Source of the DNA: Spirochaetota bacterium
Lineage (GTDB): Bacteria; Spirochaetota; Spirochaetia; Treponematales; Treponemataceae
Length of the DNA: 64,000 bases
Direction: 5' to 3'
NCBI GenBank assembly: GCA_023393015.1
Contig: JAEWMY010000056.1
Span: 1 to 64,000, forward strand
The notes beneath the pieces are model-generated. The model worked only from the letters and a program-made list of their open reading frames with translations, was not told where the DNA came from and ran no database searches. Each line of letters starts with the position of its first letter. Positions within the stretch are counted from its first letter, which is position 1. The translations under genes and the position numbers were made by a program. Positions 40,563 to 49,133 of the stretch are shown piece by piece.

Positions 40563-42434
40563 TCACCGACCGGCGCCCGCGACGCGCGCGGCGACCAATC
40601 GTTCGAATTCGTCTATCTGCTCGAGAAAAAGGGACACTCCCCTCCGCCAGAACTCCGGCGTCTCGATGTCGAAGCCCGCGCGCGCGGTTACGCGCACCGC
40701 GTCCATCCGTCCCGTATCCACGAGGATCCCGTCGTACGTCTCCGCGAAGGAAGGACCCTCGGAACGGAAACGGTCGTACAAGCCGAGCGCGAAAAGCTGC
40801 CCGAACGCGTACGGAAAATTGTAGAACGCGAGGTCGCACGAGTAGTAATGGGTCTTTACCAGCCACATGTACGGATGGTACTCGCCCTCGGCGATCCCGT
40901 CGCCGTAGGTCTTCCTCTGGGCGTCCTCCATGAGGGCGCAGAAATCGGCAGGTGAAAGCTCGCCGGACTTTCTCGCCTCGAACACCGCGCGCTCGAAGTA
41001 AAAGCGCGAGAGTATGTCGACCAGTATCTGGCATCCGTCCTGCAGCCTGAGCTCGAGGAACGCGAGCTTCTCGTCGTCCTTCGCGCGCGCCGCCTCCGAT
41101 TCGAACACGACCGTCTCCGCGAAGATGGAAGCGGTCTCGGCGAGCGTCATCGGATGTGAGCGAAGCATCGCCGGCTGGTCCTTGAGCGTCTCGGCGTGGT
41201 ACGCGTGCCCGAGTTCGTGCGCGAGCGTGAGCGTAGAGTTGAAGGTACCGTCGTAATTGCACAGCACCCTGCCCTCCCGCGCGTCGGGCATGTAGGTAAA
41301 GTACGCCCCGCCTATCTTGCCCGGCCGAATCTCAGCGTCGATCCAGCCGCCGTCGAAGGCCTTGGTCGCGAACGCGCCGAGCCGGGGGGAAAAACGGGAG
41401 AAGGTTTCGACGACGGTTTCGCGGGCCCGCGCGAACGGGCGCGTACCGCCGTCGCGTCCGACGGGCGCGAACAGGTCGCTGAAGGAACACGCCGGCACGC
41501 CGAGAAGCCGAGCCTTCGCCTTGAGGTAGCGCCGCCAGTGCGGCAGGGACTCCTCCATGACGGAGACGAGCGCGTCGAGGGCCTTCTCGGTGAGAAGTCC
41601 CTGCTTAACGGACTTTCCAATCGCCGCGGCGGAAGCGGGGCCGTCCCAATGCCGCCGGCCGTTGAGGGCTATCGTCGTTCCCTTTACGCCGTTGAGCGCG
41701 GCGGCTACCGGTATGCAGATGTTCCGGCACGTCTCGAGCTCCAGGCGAAAGGCCTTCGCGCGCACGGCGCGGTCGAGGGAATGCGCGAGGGAACGGAGTT
41801 CGACGAGGGTTTTCCTTTCTCCGGTCGTCTCGTCCCAAAGGCAATCTGCGGTCGAGGTCATCTGCTCCTGCAGGCGCCCCCAGGCGGAGGCTCCCGAGCG
41901 CGCGAGGTCGGCCGCGAGGTCTTCCTCCGCCGCGCTCATCTGCCTCGTCTGCCAAAAGAGGTCGTCCTCGAGCGCGTAACGGTACGGCTCGAGGGCAGGG
42001 TCCGCCGCGGCAAGCGCGCGAACGGCGTCATCGTTGGAGGCAAGGGCGTTGAGGTACAGCGAGCGGATTTTACTGAAGGGCACGCCGAGTTCCTCGACGG
42101 AATTGAGCTCTCCCATCGCCTCCTTGGCCGTCGTGTCGGAGGAATACCGCGCGTAGCAATACGAAACGAGAGTCTCGAAGAGGGAATCGGAGCGGTCCAA
42201 AAGGTCGATCATCGCGACGAGCCATTCGCGTACCGAGGCGAGGTACGCGGCGTCGCCGGCGGGCGCGGCCTCCCCGGGCGCTCCGCTCGGAGGGCGCGGC
42301 GCGGACGCGACGTGCGCCAGCTCGCGCCCGGAAAGACCCGCGAGTTCCGCCTTCGCCGCGCGATACTCGGCGGAATCGAATCCGGGATAGACCGACTCGA
42401 GGCGCCAGCGAGGCGCGTCGGCGACGGAGTTCAT
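40563..42434 (-). CDS. M3-family oligoendopeptidase (PepF type)
   Basis: The 623-aa cytosolic metallopeptidase has the zinc motif HELGHAYH (TLAHELGHAYHAETL) and the family segments GGAYFTYMPDAREGRVLCNYDGT and YYSCDLAFYNFPYAFGQL. PepF/M3 enzymes cut short oligopeptides. The ATG at 42434 has AGAGGA just upstream, and the longer start at 42458 would overlap iorA. Its place between iorA and iorB suggests it may feed amino acids to the same catabolic route. Confidence 0.92.
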   Translation of the reverse strand: MNSVADAPRWRLESVYPGFDSAEYRAAKAELAGLSGRELAHVASAPRPPSGAPGEAAPAGDAAYLASVREWLVAMIDLLDRSDSLFETLVSYCYARYSSDTTAKEAMGELNSVEELGVPFSKIRSLYLNALASNDDAVRALAAADPALEPYRYALEDDLFWQTRQMSAAEEDLAADLARSGASAWGRLQEQMTSTADCLWDETTGERKTLVELRSLAHSLDRAVRAKAFRLELETCRNICIPVAAALNGVKGTTIALNGRRHWDGPASAAAIGKSVKQGLLTEKALDALVSVMEESLPHWRRYLKAKARLLGVPACSFSDLFAPVGRDGGTRPFARARETVVETFSRFSPRLGAFATKAFDGGWIDAEIRPGKIGGAYFTYMPDAREGRVLCNYDGTFNSTLTLAHELGHAYHAETLKDQPAMLRSHPMTLAETASIFAETVVFESEAARAKDDEKLAFLELRLQDGCQILVDILSRFYFERAVFEARKSGELSPADFCALMEDAQRKTYGDGIAEGEYHPYMWLVKTHYYSCDLAFYNFPYAFGQLFALGLYDRFRSEGPSFAETYDGILVDTGRMDAVRVTARAGFDIETPEFWRRGVSLFLEQIDEFERLVAARVAGAGR

Positions 42435-42450
42435 ATCCTCTTCGCGCGCG

Positions 42451-44160
42451 TCAGGCATCGGAATCCCGCCCGCCCGAGGCCTTCGCTATCGCGTCCCGCT
42501 TCTTGCGCAGGCGGAAGGCCTCGAGACACTCGCGCACCATGATGACGACGGACACCCCGCGCCACTCGGCCTCTTCCATGAGGATGCGCGCGTTTTCCTC
42601 GACCATGTTCGGCTTCGCCTCGATGACGCGCAGGTGCGCGGGATCGACGCCGACGCCGAGGACGATCTTCTCGAGCTGGCTCGACGGAAGCATCGTCGGC
42701 TGGCATCCGGTCATCGCGACGATGGAATTGTCGAGTATGAGTATGGTCACCGGCGTCTTCGACGACACCGCGTCGACGAGGCCGGTGATGCCGGAATGGA
42801 GGAAGGTCGAGTCGCCGATGACGCCGAAGGCGTACTTGTACCCGGCCTCGGCGGAACCGCGGGCCATGCCGATCGACGCGCCCATGCAGACGATCGTCTC
42901 GACCGCCTTGAGGGGCGCGACGGCGCCGAGCGCGTAGCAGCCGATATCCGCCGCTACGACGGTGCTGACCTTGCCCTCGCGCTCGTTGAGCCGCGCGCAG
43001 GCGAGGTTAAGGGCGGAATAGGAGTCGTGGTGCGGGCATCCCTGGCAGAGCTGGGGCGGCCGCGCGGGCAACTCGGGTGTCTCGAAGGAATCGAGGACGC
43101 TCGCCCGCGGAGGCAGGGGCTTCGCGCCGACTTCCGCGAGCGCGCGGGAAAGCCCTTCGCGCACGTTGTCGGGATTGAGCTCGCCTGAGCGGGGAAGGTG
43201 ACCGGTGTACTTGCCGATGACCGCCCCTTCCTTCGGGAGAATCCCGCGGAGCTGTTTTTCGAGGAAGGGCATGCCCTCCTCTATGACGAGAACCGTCCGC
43301 GCCGACTCGCAGACCCTGCGCAGCAGAGAGACGGGAAGCGGCATGACCGAAACGTGGAGCGAGCCCGGAAGGCCCGCCGGGCCGCACGCGGCGGCGAAGT
43401 CGGCGAGATTCTCGGCGTAGTAATTTCGGCCGAGGCCGCTCGTGACGACGACGATATCCTTCCGCGCGGGATTGAGAGCGAGGACGTTGCGGGCGTAGCC
43501 GTCGGACCATTCGCCGAGCGGCCCCTGCTTTTCTATCATCTTGGCGTAATTCTTGCGGGCGAGCGCGGGAAGGAGCATCCAGTCCGCCGGAACTCCCTTC
43601 TCGAGAGGATTCTGCGCGCGGGCGGAATCGGCGACTCGGACGACGGCGCGCGAGTGCGCGAGGCGCGTGACCATCCGCATGATGACGGGCACGCGGAAGC
43701 GCTCGGAAACCTCGAAGGCCTCGGCGACCATCTCGTAGGCCTCCTGCTGGTTCGTCGGCTCGAACAAGGGAACCATCGCGAAGTCGGCGTAATACCGCGT
43801 GTCCTGCTCGCCCTGGCTCGAGTGCATGGACGGATCGTCGGCCACGACGCACACGAGCCCGCCCTTTATCTGGCAGAGCGACGAGTTCATGAACGGGTCG
43901 GCGGCCACGTTGAGGCCGACGTGCTTCATCGTCACTATCGCGCGCTTTCCGGCGAACGAGACGCCGAGAGCCGACTCGTACGCGGTCTTTTCGTTCGCGC
44001 ACCATTGTGCCACCGGTCCGCCCTTCGTCTCGTGGTTGTCGACGAGATACTCGAGAATCTCCGTCGAGGGCGTGCCGGGATAGCCGAACGACCCCGAGAC
44101 GCCGGCGTGCAGGGCTCCGAGGGCCAACGCCTCGTCGCCGAGAAGTACATGTTCCTTCAT
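42451..44160 (-). CDS. iorA: Indolepyruvate oxidoreductase subunit alpha lacking the C-terminal ferredoxin domain
   Basis: The 569-aa TPP enzyme has the N-terminal pyrimidine domain (GYPGTPSTEILEYL, NEKTAYESALG, VGLNVAADP), the CQGCPHH motif and the TPP motif GDSTFLHSGI ... LDNSIVAMTG. Canonical IorA ends with two CxxCxxC-type [4Fe-4S] motifs. Here the protein stops shortly after VVIMVRECLEAF with no further Cys. Either electrons leave by another route or the reaction differs. ATG at 44160 is used because the upstream part of the long frame is a shadow of the symporter gene. The CDS overlaps no neighbour; pepF starts 16 bp past its stop. Confidence 0.9.
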   Translation of the reverse strand: MKEHVLLGDEALALGALHAGVSGSFGYPGTPSTEILEYLVDNHETKGGPVAQWCANEKTAYESALGVSFAGKRAIVTMKHVGLNVAADPFMNSSLCQIKGGLVCVVADDPSMHSSQGEQDTRYYADFAMVPLFEPTNQQEAYEMVAEAFEVSERFRVPVIMRMVTRLAHSRAVVRVADSARAQNPLEKGVPADWMLLPALARKNYAKMIEKQGPLGEWSDGYARNVLALNPARKDIVVVTSGLGRNYYAENLADFAAACGPAGLPGSLHVSVMPLPVSLLRRVCESARTVLVIEEGMPFLEKQLRGILPKEGAVIGKYTGHLPRSGELNPDNVREGLSRALAEVGAKPLPPRASVLDSFETPELPARPPQLCQGCPHHDSYSALNLACARLNEREGKVSTVVAADIGCYALGAVAPLKAVETIVCMGASIGMARGSAEAGYKYAFGVIGDSTFLHSGITGLVDAVSSKTPVTILILDNSIVAMTGCQPTMLPSSQLEKIVLGVGVDPAHLRVIEAKPNMVEENARILMEEAEWRGVSVVIMVRECLEAFRLRKKRDAIAKASGGRDSDA

Positions 44161-44216
44161 CAGATTAACTCCGGATTCCCGGACGGTCGCTTCGCCGCCC
44201 GGGCAGTATAGATTGA

Positions 44217-45677
44217 CTAGGCCCCGAAGGCCCCGGTTACGGTTTTTTCGTCGAGCCGCGGGCTCATGAGGCTCACCAGCGGCACGACGATAAAGGGCAC
44301 CACCATCGCGACGCTCGAGGCGAGCGGCGAGTTGGCGGGTCCGAGAACGAAGAAGAGCGTGACGGCCGTGCCCGATCCAGCGAAGAAGCCCGCGTAGGCG
44401 CCCGCCTTCGTGACGCGCTTCCAGAATATCCCGAGGATGTACGGCGCCATGAAGGCTCCGGAAAGCACGCCCCACGACAGGGACATGAGGGTCACGATAA
44501 AACCGACCTGCATGCGGGAAATGGCGTACGAGCAAATGATGAACACTCCAGACAGGACGCGGATCATGAGGAGCGACTGCTTCTCGGTAACCTCGGGACG
44601 GAGATAGCCCTTGTAGAGATCGATAGTTATGGCCGAGGAGGACACGAGAATCATCGAGGAAAGGGTGGACATCGACGCCGAAAGAACGAGAAGCATGATC
44701 ACCGCGAGCAAGAGCTCGGGCAGATGCGCCGTCAGTAGCGTCGGTATGATGAGGTCGTAATTGACGCCGCCCGAGGCGAGGCGCGGGACGGTATCGGCGT
44801 CGAAGAAGACGTGGCCGAGCACGCCGGTCGAGTACGCGGCGACGCCGATAACGAGGGCGAAGACCGTCGTGATGACGGCGGCCCTGCCGATCATCTTCTC
44901 GTCCTTGATCGAGTAGAATTTCTGGACCATCTGGGGAAGCCCCCAGGTCCCGAAGCTCGTCATGAAGATGAGGGATCCTATCGTAAGCCATGACGGGCGA
45001 GCGCCCTCGGGAACGTGCTCGGGGTACCGCGTCGCGACGGCCGCGATGGCCTCGCCGACTCCGCCCGCCTTGGAGACCATGATGACGACCATGAGGGACG
45101 CGCCCGCGAGCATGATGAAGCCCTGGATGAAGTCGGTCATCGTGACGGCGAAGTAGCCGCCGAGTATGAGATAGAGGCCGGTGATGCCGACGAGCACGAT
45201 GAGGGCGAAGTCGTAGGAGATGCCGAAGGTGCTCTCGAAGAGATGTCCGAGTCCCTTGAATACGGAGGCCGAGTATGGAAGGAGAAAGACGAAGATGAGG
45301 ACGGCCGAGACCATCTTGAGGTGATTCGAGCCGTAGCGGGCCTCGAGAAACTCGGGCATCGTCATGACTCCGAGCCGTTGGGTCATGACCCGCGTCCGCT
45401 TGCCGAGCACGAGCCATGCGAGCATGGCGCCCAAAAAGGCGTTACCGACGCCGATCAGAACGGCGTTGAAGCCGAACTGCCAGCCCTGCCGGCCCGCGAA
45501 GCCGATGAAGATGACCGCCGAGAAGTACGTCGTTCCGTACGCGAACGCGGAAATCCAGGGGCCGAGCGAACGCCCGCCGAGGAAGAAATCGTTCAGCGTC
45601 GCGGTTTTTTTCATACCCCAGACGCCGACGGCTACCATTATAAAGAGAAAAACGAGCAAAAGGACGAGACTGTACAT
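44217..45677 (-). CDS. Sodium:solute symporter (SSS family)
   Basis: The 486-aa protein has about 13 membrane helices and SSS hallmarks: the N-terminal FFLGGRSLGPWISAFAYGTTYFSA, then FLEARYGS, GGYFAVTMTDFIQGFIML and ASMSTLSSMILVSSSAI. SSS proteins import proline, pantothenate, sugars or organic acids with Na+. The substrate cannot be read directly, but location upstream of iorA suggests an amino or aromatic acid. AGGAG precedes the ATG, and a TATACT box at 45713-45718 gives a leader of about 30 nt. Confidence 0.92.
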   Translation of the reverse strand: MYSLVLLLVFLFIMVAVGVWGMKKTATLNDFFLGGRSLGPWISAFAYGTTYFSAVIFIGFAGRQGWQFGFNAVLIGVGNAFLGAMLAWLVLGKRTRVMTQRLGVMTMPEFLEARYGSNHLKMVSAVLIFVFLLPYSASVFKGLGHLFESTFGISYDFALIVLVGITGLYLILGGYFAVTMTDFIQGFIMLAGASLMVVIMVSKAGGVGEAIAAVATRYPEHVPEGARPSWLTIGSLIFMTSFGTWGLPQMVQKFYSIKDEKMIGRAAVITTVFALVIGVAAYSTGVLGHVFFDADTVPRLASGGVNYDLIIPTLLTAHLPELLLAVIMLLVLSASMSTLSSMILVSSSAITIDLYKGYLRPEVTEKQSLLMIRVLSGVFIICSYAISRMQVGFIVTLMSLSWGVLSGAFMAPYILGIFWKRVTKAGAYAGFFAGSGTAVTLFFVLGPANSPLASSVAMVVPFIVVPLVSLMSPRLDEKTVTGAFGA

Positions 45678-45712
45678 ACCGGACTCCTCGCGTTCGCGTA
45701 ATCGGACGTCTC

Positions 45713-45718
45713 AGTATA
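45713..45718 (-). promoter_or_regulatory. -10 box (TATACT) of symporter/ior operon
   Basis: TATACT lies 35 nt before the ATG at 45677, with AGGAG in the leader: a conventional leadered promoter. The -35 is not clear. Confidence 0.4.
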
Positions 45719-45749
45719 TACCAAAACGAGCGGACGCGAAACCGGAAAA

Positions 45750-46964
45750 CTACAGTCCGTACAGGAGTTCTTCGACGAGCCGGTTTCCGGCGGCGTCTTT
45801 CCGCGCGGCGTCGAGGGCGAGGGCCTCGGTTTTGCCCGTCGAAACGTGCGCGAACTCGGCCGTCAGGGTCTTTTTGTCCCGCGTGAAGTCCCATACGGAG
45901 ACGGAAACCGCGAGGGAGCACGACCACTGTCCGTCCTCGCCGGGCGCGAGCGACTCGACCCTGGTCGTGCCGAAGATAAACCGCTGTACGCCGGAGCCGA
46001 ACTGCGCGCGGGCTGCCTTGAGTAGCGCGGCTTCGTCGCCCGAGGCGAGCTGATTGGGGAAGTCGGCCATGCCGATCCGGCTGAACCCCCGTTGCACGAG
46101 GGGCTTCAGGAGCGCCGTCGCCGAGACGTTCGCGGACACGATCGGCTTTCCGTCTTTCGAAAAATCGAGGATGGATATGGTCGTCGGCACGCGTTTGGCC
46201 GAGGTGTGCACGAGATGCGCGAGGGAGGCGACTAGCTCGCCCCGGGCGCTCCGCTCGCGAAGCTCCTTTTTGAGAAAGTCGTCGGCCGCGACGAAGTCGG
46301 GCGTCACGACGACGGATCCCTTGCCCGCGCGCGCGGGTACCGGGGCCGTAAAGGAAACGATGCCGCCGGCGTCCGCCCTTTTCGTCTCGGAAACGGTCAC
46401 GGGCGAGCCGTCCCCGTCAACGGACGGATAGGAAACGAGGCAGGGGAAACCGGCGGCAGGTTTCTCGCCCGAGGGAGTCGAAACGCTTACGGTAAAGGAA
46501 AAGGGAGTCGCGAAGGCCGTACCGGCGCTCGTATAGCGCGGCGCCGCCTTTGGCGCGAGAACGAGGGAGTCGAGGGCGAGCGATACCTTCTTCCGCAACC
46601 CCGCGAGGCGGGACGACGAAGAAGACACCCCGGAAAGAAGCTGTGAGGCCTCGGTATACGACGAGAAGGCGGCGGTATAGTCGCCGGAGGCGATAGCCGC
46701 GTCCATGTCGTCCTCGAGCGCTTCCGCGCGCGCGATAGCCTCGCTCGATTTGAGTTTCCGTATCGCGGCCGGAGCGACGGCCTTGTCGGCGTCCGGGGAA
46801 TGCCCGGCGTCTCCGGACTCGGACGAGCCGGAATACGGCGACATCGCGCCGCCACCCGGGTATTTCATGGAAGAAACGTTTCCGTTCGACGGGGTACCCG
46901 CGCAGGAAACGACGAAAACGACACAGGCCAGTACGCCCGCGCACAGGGAAAGACTACGATTCAT
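45750..46964 (-). CDS. Putative lipoprotein of unknown function
   Basis: The 404-aa product has a lipoprotein signal (SLCAGVLACVVFVVSC, Cys near residue 21). A Ser/Gly-rich linker, a helical region (about 70-130), a beta-sandwich-like region and a C-terminal part follow; the last includes ISILDFSKDGKPIVSANVSA and SVSVWDFTRDKKTL. The C-terminal half, with predicted alternating strands and helices, recalls LPP20/CsgG-like lipoproteins, but I cannot assign a family. A GAGG site precedes ATG 46964. Divergent from alr. Confidence 0.72.
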   Translation of the reverse strand: MNRSLSLCAGVLACVVFVVSCAGTPSNGNVSSMKYPGGGAMSPYSGSSESGDAGHSPDADKAVAPAAIRKLKSSEAIARAEALEDDMDAAIASGDYTAAFSSYTEASQLLSGVSSSSSRLAGLRKKVSLALDSLVLAPKAAPRYTSAGTAFATPFSFTVSVSTPSGEKPAAGFPCLVSYPSVDGDGSPVTVSETKRADAGGIVSFTAPVPARAGKGSVVVTPDFVAADDFLKKELRERSARGELVASLAHLVHTSAKRVPTTISILDFSKDGKPIVSANVSATALLKPLVQRGFSRIGMADFPNQLASGDEAALLKAARAQFGSGVQRFIFGTTRVESLAPGEDGQWSCSLAVSVSVWDFTRDKKTLTAEFAHVSTGKTEALALDAARKDAAGNRLVEELLYGL

Positions 46965-47038
46965 CGGTATTACCTCATGACTTTTTGTTGGCTCCATCGT
47001 AGCATGGAAACAACTTGATTTCCAGCGGGTTTCACGCC

Positions 47039-47067
47039 TTGCGCGGAAGTTATCAGGGGGATACAAT
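47039..47067 (+). promoter_or_regulatory. alr promoter
   Basis: TTGCGC (47039-47044), 17-bp spacer, TACAAT (47062-47067), then only 5 nt to the ATG at 47073. Leaderless layout. Confidence 0.55.
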
Positions 47068-47072
47068 ACCCC

Positions 47073-48194
47073 ATGCGCGCGACAAGGGCAATCATTCACC
47101 TCGAGAATCTTGCGTACAACCTCTCGAATATAACGAAACTCCTTCCCGCACGGACATCAGTCTGCGTGCCGGTAAAGGCCGACGCCTACGGGCACGGGGC
47201 AATACCGGTAGCGCGGAAGGCGATAGCCCTCGGAGCGACCCACCTCGCGGTCGCCACGGTCGGAGAGGGAATCGAGCTCCGCGACGCGGGTATTCGGGCG
47301 CCGATCATCCTTCTCGGCATACCGCATCCCGACGAGCTCGACGACCTCGCGCGTGCCGGACTCGAGGCCTTCGTCACGGATGACGAATACGCCGAATCTC
47401 TCGCGCGCGCGGCGCGGAGGGCGGGAGTGACGGCGCGCGTCCACCTCAAAATCGACAGCGGGATGGGACGCATCGGCTGTACGTGCGGCGAGGCCACCCG
47501 TCTCGCGGCGACGATAGCCGAAACGGCGGGCGTTTCGCTCGCGGGGGTCGCCACGCACCTTCCCGTCGCGGATTCCCGCGCGGAAGACGACATCGCGTAC
47601 ACCGAACGCCAGATATCGCGTTTCCTCGAAGCGGTCGAATCGATCAGGAAGGCTGGCGTCGACCCGGGGATCGTGCATGCGGCGAATTCGGGCGGCATAC
47701 TGCGCCACCCGTCGTCGCATCTCGACCTCGCCCGTCCCGGGATTATCGCGTACGGATACCTTCCCGACCCCGCCCTCGCGGGAATCGTCGACCTGAAGCC
47801 GGTCATGGAACTCGAGACGGCTATAGCGGCAATCAGGAAGGTCGCGGCGGGAACCGCCGTTTCGTACGGACGAACCTGGACGGCTGAGCGCGACACGGTC
47901 ATCGCGACGATCCCCGTCGGCTACGGCGACGGACTGCCCCGGCGCGCCTCGCCCGGCCTCCTCGTCGGCGTCGGCGGGACGGCCCGCCCGGTCGTCGGCA
48001 GGATCTGCATGGATCAGTGCATGGTTGATCTCGGACCCGACACGAGCGCGCGCCGGTGGGATCGCGTCACCGTCTTCGGCCCCGCCCCCGCGCCGCACAG
48101 CGCGGCCGACATCGCCTCGCTCGTCGGGACGATACCCTACGAAATCACCTGCAACGTCAACAAACGCGTGCCGAGGGCGTACGTCGGGGAATGA
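47073..48194 (+). CDS. alr: Alanine racemase
   Basis: The 373-aa PLP enzyme supplies D-alanine for peptidoglycan. The PLP lysine is K35 in VPVKADAYGHGA, and the second catalytic base is the Tyr of PVGYGDGLPRR near residue 280. GRICMDQCMVDLG and an intact C-terminal beta domain are present. The start at 47073 has no Shine-Dalgarno and sits 5 nt from the -10 box. Its 3' end overlaps the convergent epimerase-like gene by 38 bp. Confidence 0.96.
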   Translation: MRATRAIIHLENLAYNLSNITKLLPARTSVCVPVKADAYGHGAIPVARKAIALGATHLAVATVGEGIELRDAGIRAPIILLGIPHPDELDDLARAGLEAFVTDDEYAESLARAARRAGVTARVHLKIDSGMGRIGCTCGEATRLAATIAETAGVSLAGVATHLPVADSRAEDDIAYTERQISRFLEAVESIRKAGVDPGIVHAANSGGILRHPSSHLDLARPGIIAYGYLPDPALAGIVDLKPVMELETAIAAIRKVAAGTAVSYGRTWTAERDTVIATIPVGYGDGLPRRASPGLLVGVGGTARPVVGRICMDQCMVDLGPDTSARRWDRVTVFGPAPAPHSAADIASLVGTIPYEITCNVNKRVPRAYVGE

Positions 48195-49131
48195 TCGAGG
48201 CGGCCTCGTACGTCCGTTCCCACTCGACCGTTTCGCCCGGCTCCGCGCGTATCGGAAAGAAGACCTCGGGGCTGATGACGTCCTTCCAGCCCCACAGGTG
48301 AATGGCCGCGGGCGCGAACGATCCGCGCTCGGAAAGGCTCACGCCGAGCCCCGTATGGGCGAGCGTCCATTGGGCAAGAAGGCCGCAACCCGCGGGGATG
48401 CCCACGCGCGCGACATCGTCCGCCCTGGCGTCGTCCGCCCGGGCCGAAATGCCGCCGATATAAAACTGTTCGCGCGTTTTTCCCCCGAGCGCGACGCGGT
48501 TACCGACGACGGAGAGGATCCCGTCGGGGTCTACCGTCTTCGAGAATCGCGCGGGATCGAGCTCGCGCGAAAAGGAAAGTTCGTACCCGCGTTCCATCCG
48601 GCGGCCGCCGAAGCGGAGGAAGTTGTGCGTATACTCGTCGGTGACGATCGGCCTTTCGCCTGAGTTCTCGAGACGGTACCGCACTGAGAGTCCGGTATCG
48701 ACGGCGCGAATCGTCTTTTCGTACCTATAGGCGTAGCCGTTCCGGTTTCCCGACTCGCACCGAAAGGCGGCGGACGATCCGTCGGCGGAACGGTCGCAGT
48801 CGAAGGATATCGGGTCGCGCTCGTACTCGGTGAAGAAAAAGTAGGGCTTCGAATCCTTGCGAAGCCAGCCGACGCCGATCTTGGGAAACCACTCGCCGAC
48901 GGAGCAGTCGTCGTAGCCGACGCACGCGCTGATTCCGAACTCGTTATGGAGGCCGCGGCCGAACTTCCGGTCATTCCGCGAAAGGAAGGGCTTTTCCTGG
49001 CCGAGCAGTTCGACGCCCCGGAATTTGAGGGACGACACGAGCCCGTTCCAGTCGAAGCGGCACCACCGGTACCGCTCCCCCGCCCGCTCGACCGCGAGCT
49101 CGACGTCTCCCGCCGAAAGCGAAAAGGCCAC
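48157..49131 (-). CDS. Aldose epimerase-like (galactose mutarotase fold) protein
   Basis: The 324-aa protein has the pattern of the mutarotase-like beta-supersandwich: early SLKFRGVELLGQ, NEFGISACVGYDD, then VRYRLENSGERPIVTDEYTHNFLRF and a C-terminal FPIRAEPGETVEWERTY. These resemble DUF4432/aldose 1-epimerase-type carbohydrate proteins. A sugar epimerase or sugar-binding role is inference. A 15-bp tandem duplication near 48420-48450 repeats ARADD. It starts 2 bp after the DUF4954 gene, so the two are an operon. Convergent overlap with alr is 38 bp. Confidence 0.78.
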   Translation of the reverse strand: MAFSLSAGDVELAVERAGERYRWCRFDWNGLVSSLKFRGVELLGQEKPFLSRNDRKFGRGLHNEFGISACVGYDDCSVGEWFPKIGVGWLRKDSKPYFFFTEYERDPISFDCDRSADGSSAAFRCESGNRNGYAYRYEKTIRAVDTGLSVRYRLENSGERPIVTDEYTHNFLRFGGRRMERGYELSFSRELDPARFSKTVDPDGILSVVGNRVALGGKTREQFYIGGISARADDARADDVARVGIPAGCGLLAQWTLAHTGLGVSLSERGSFAPAAIHLWGWKDVISPEVFFPIRAEPGETVEWERTYEAASIIPRRTPSARVC

Positions 49132-49133
49132 GC

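Noticed and set aside
44161..45417. N-terminal extension of the iorA frame
   Set aside because: It reads antisense-like Arg/His-rich sequence inside the symporter gene, and IorA starts cleanly at 44160.
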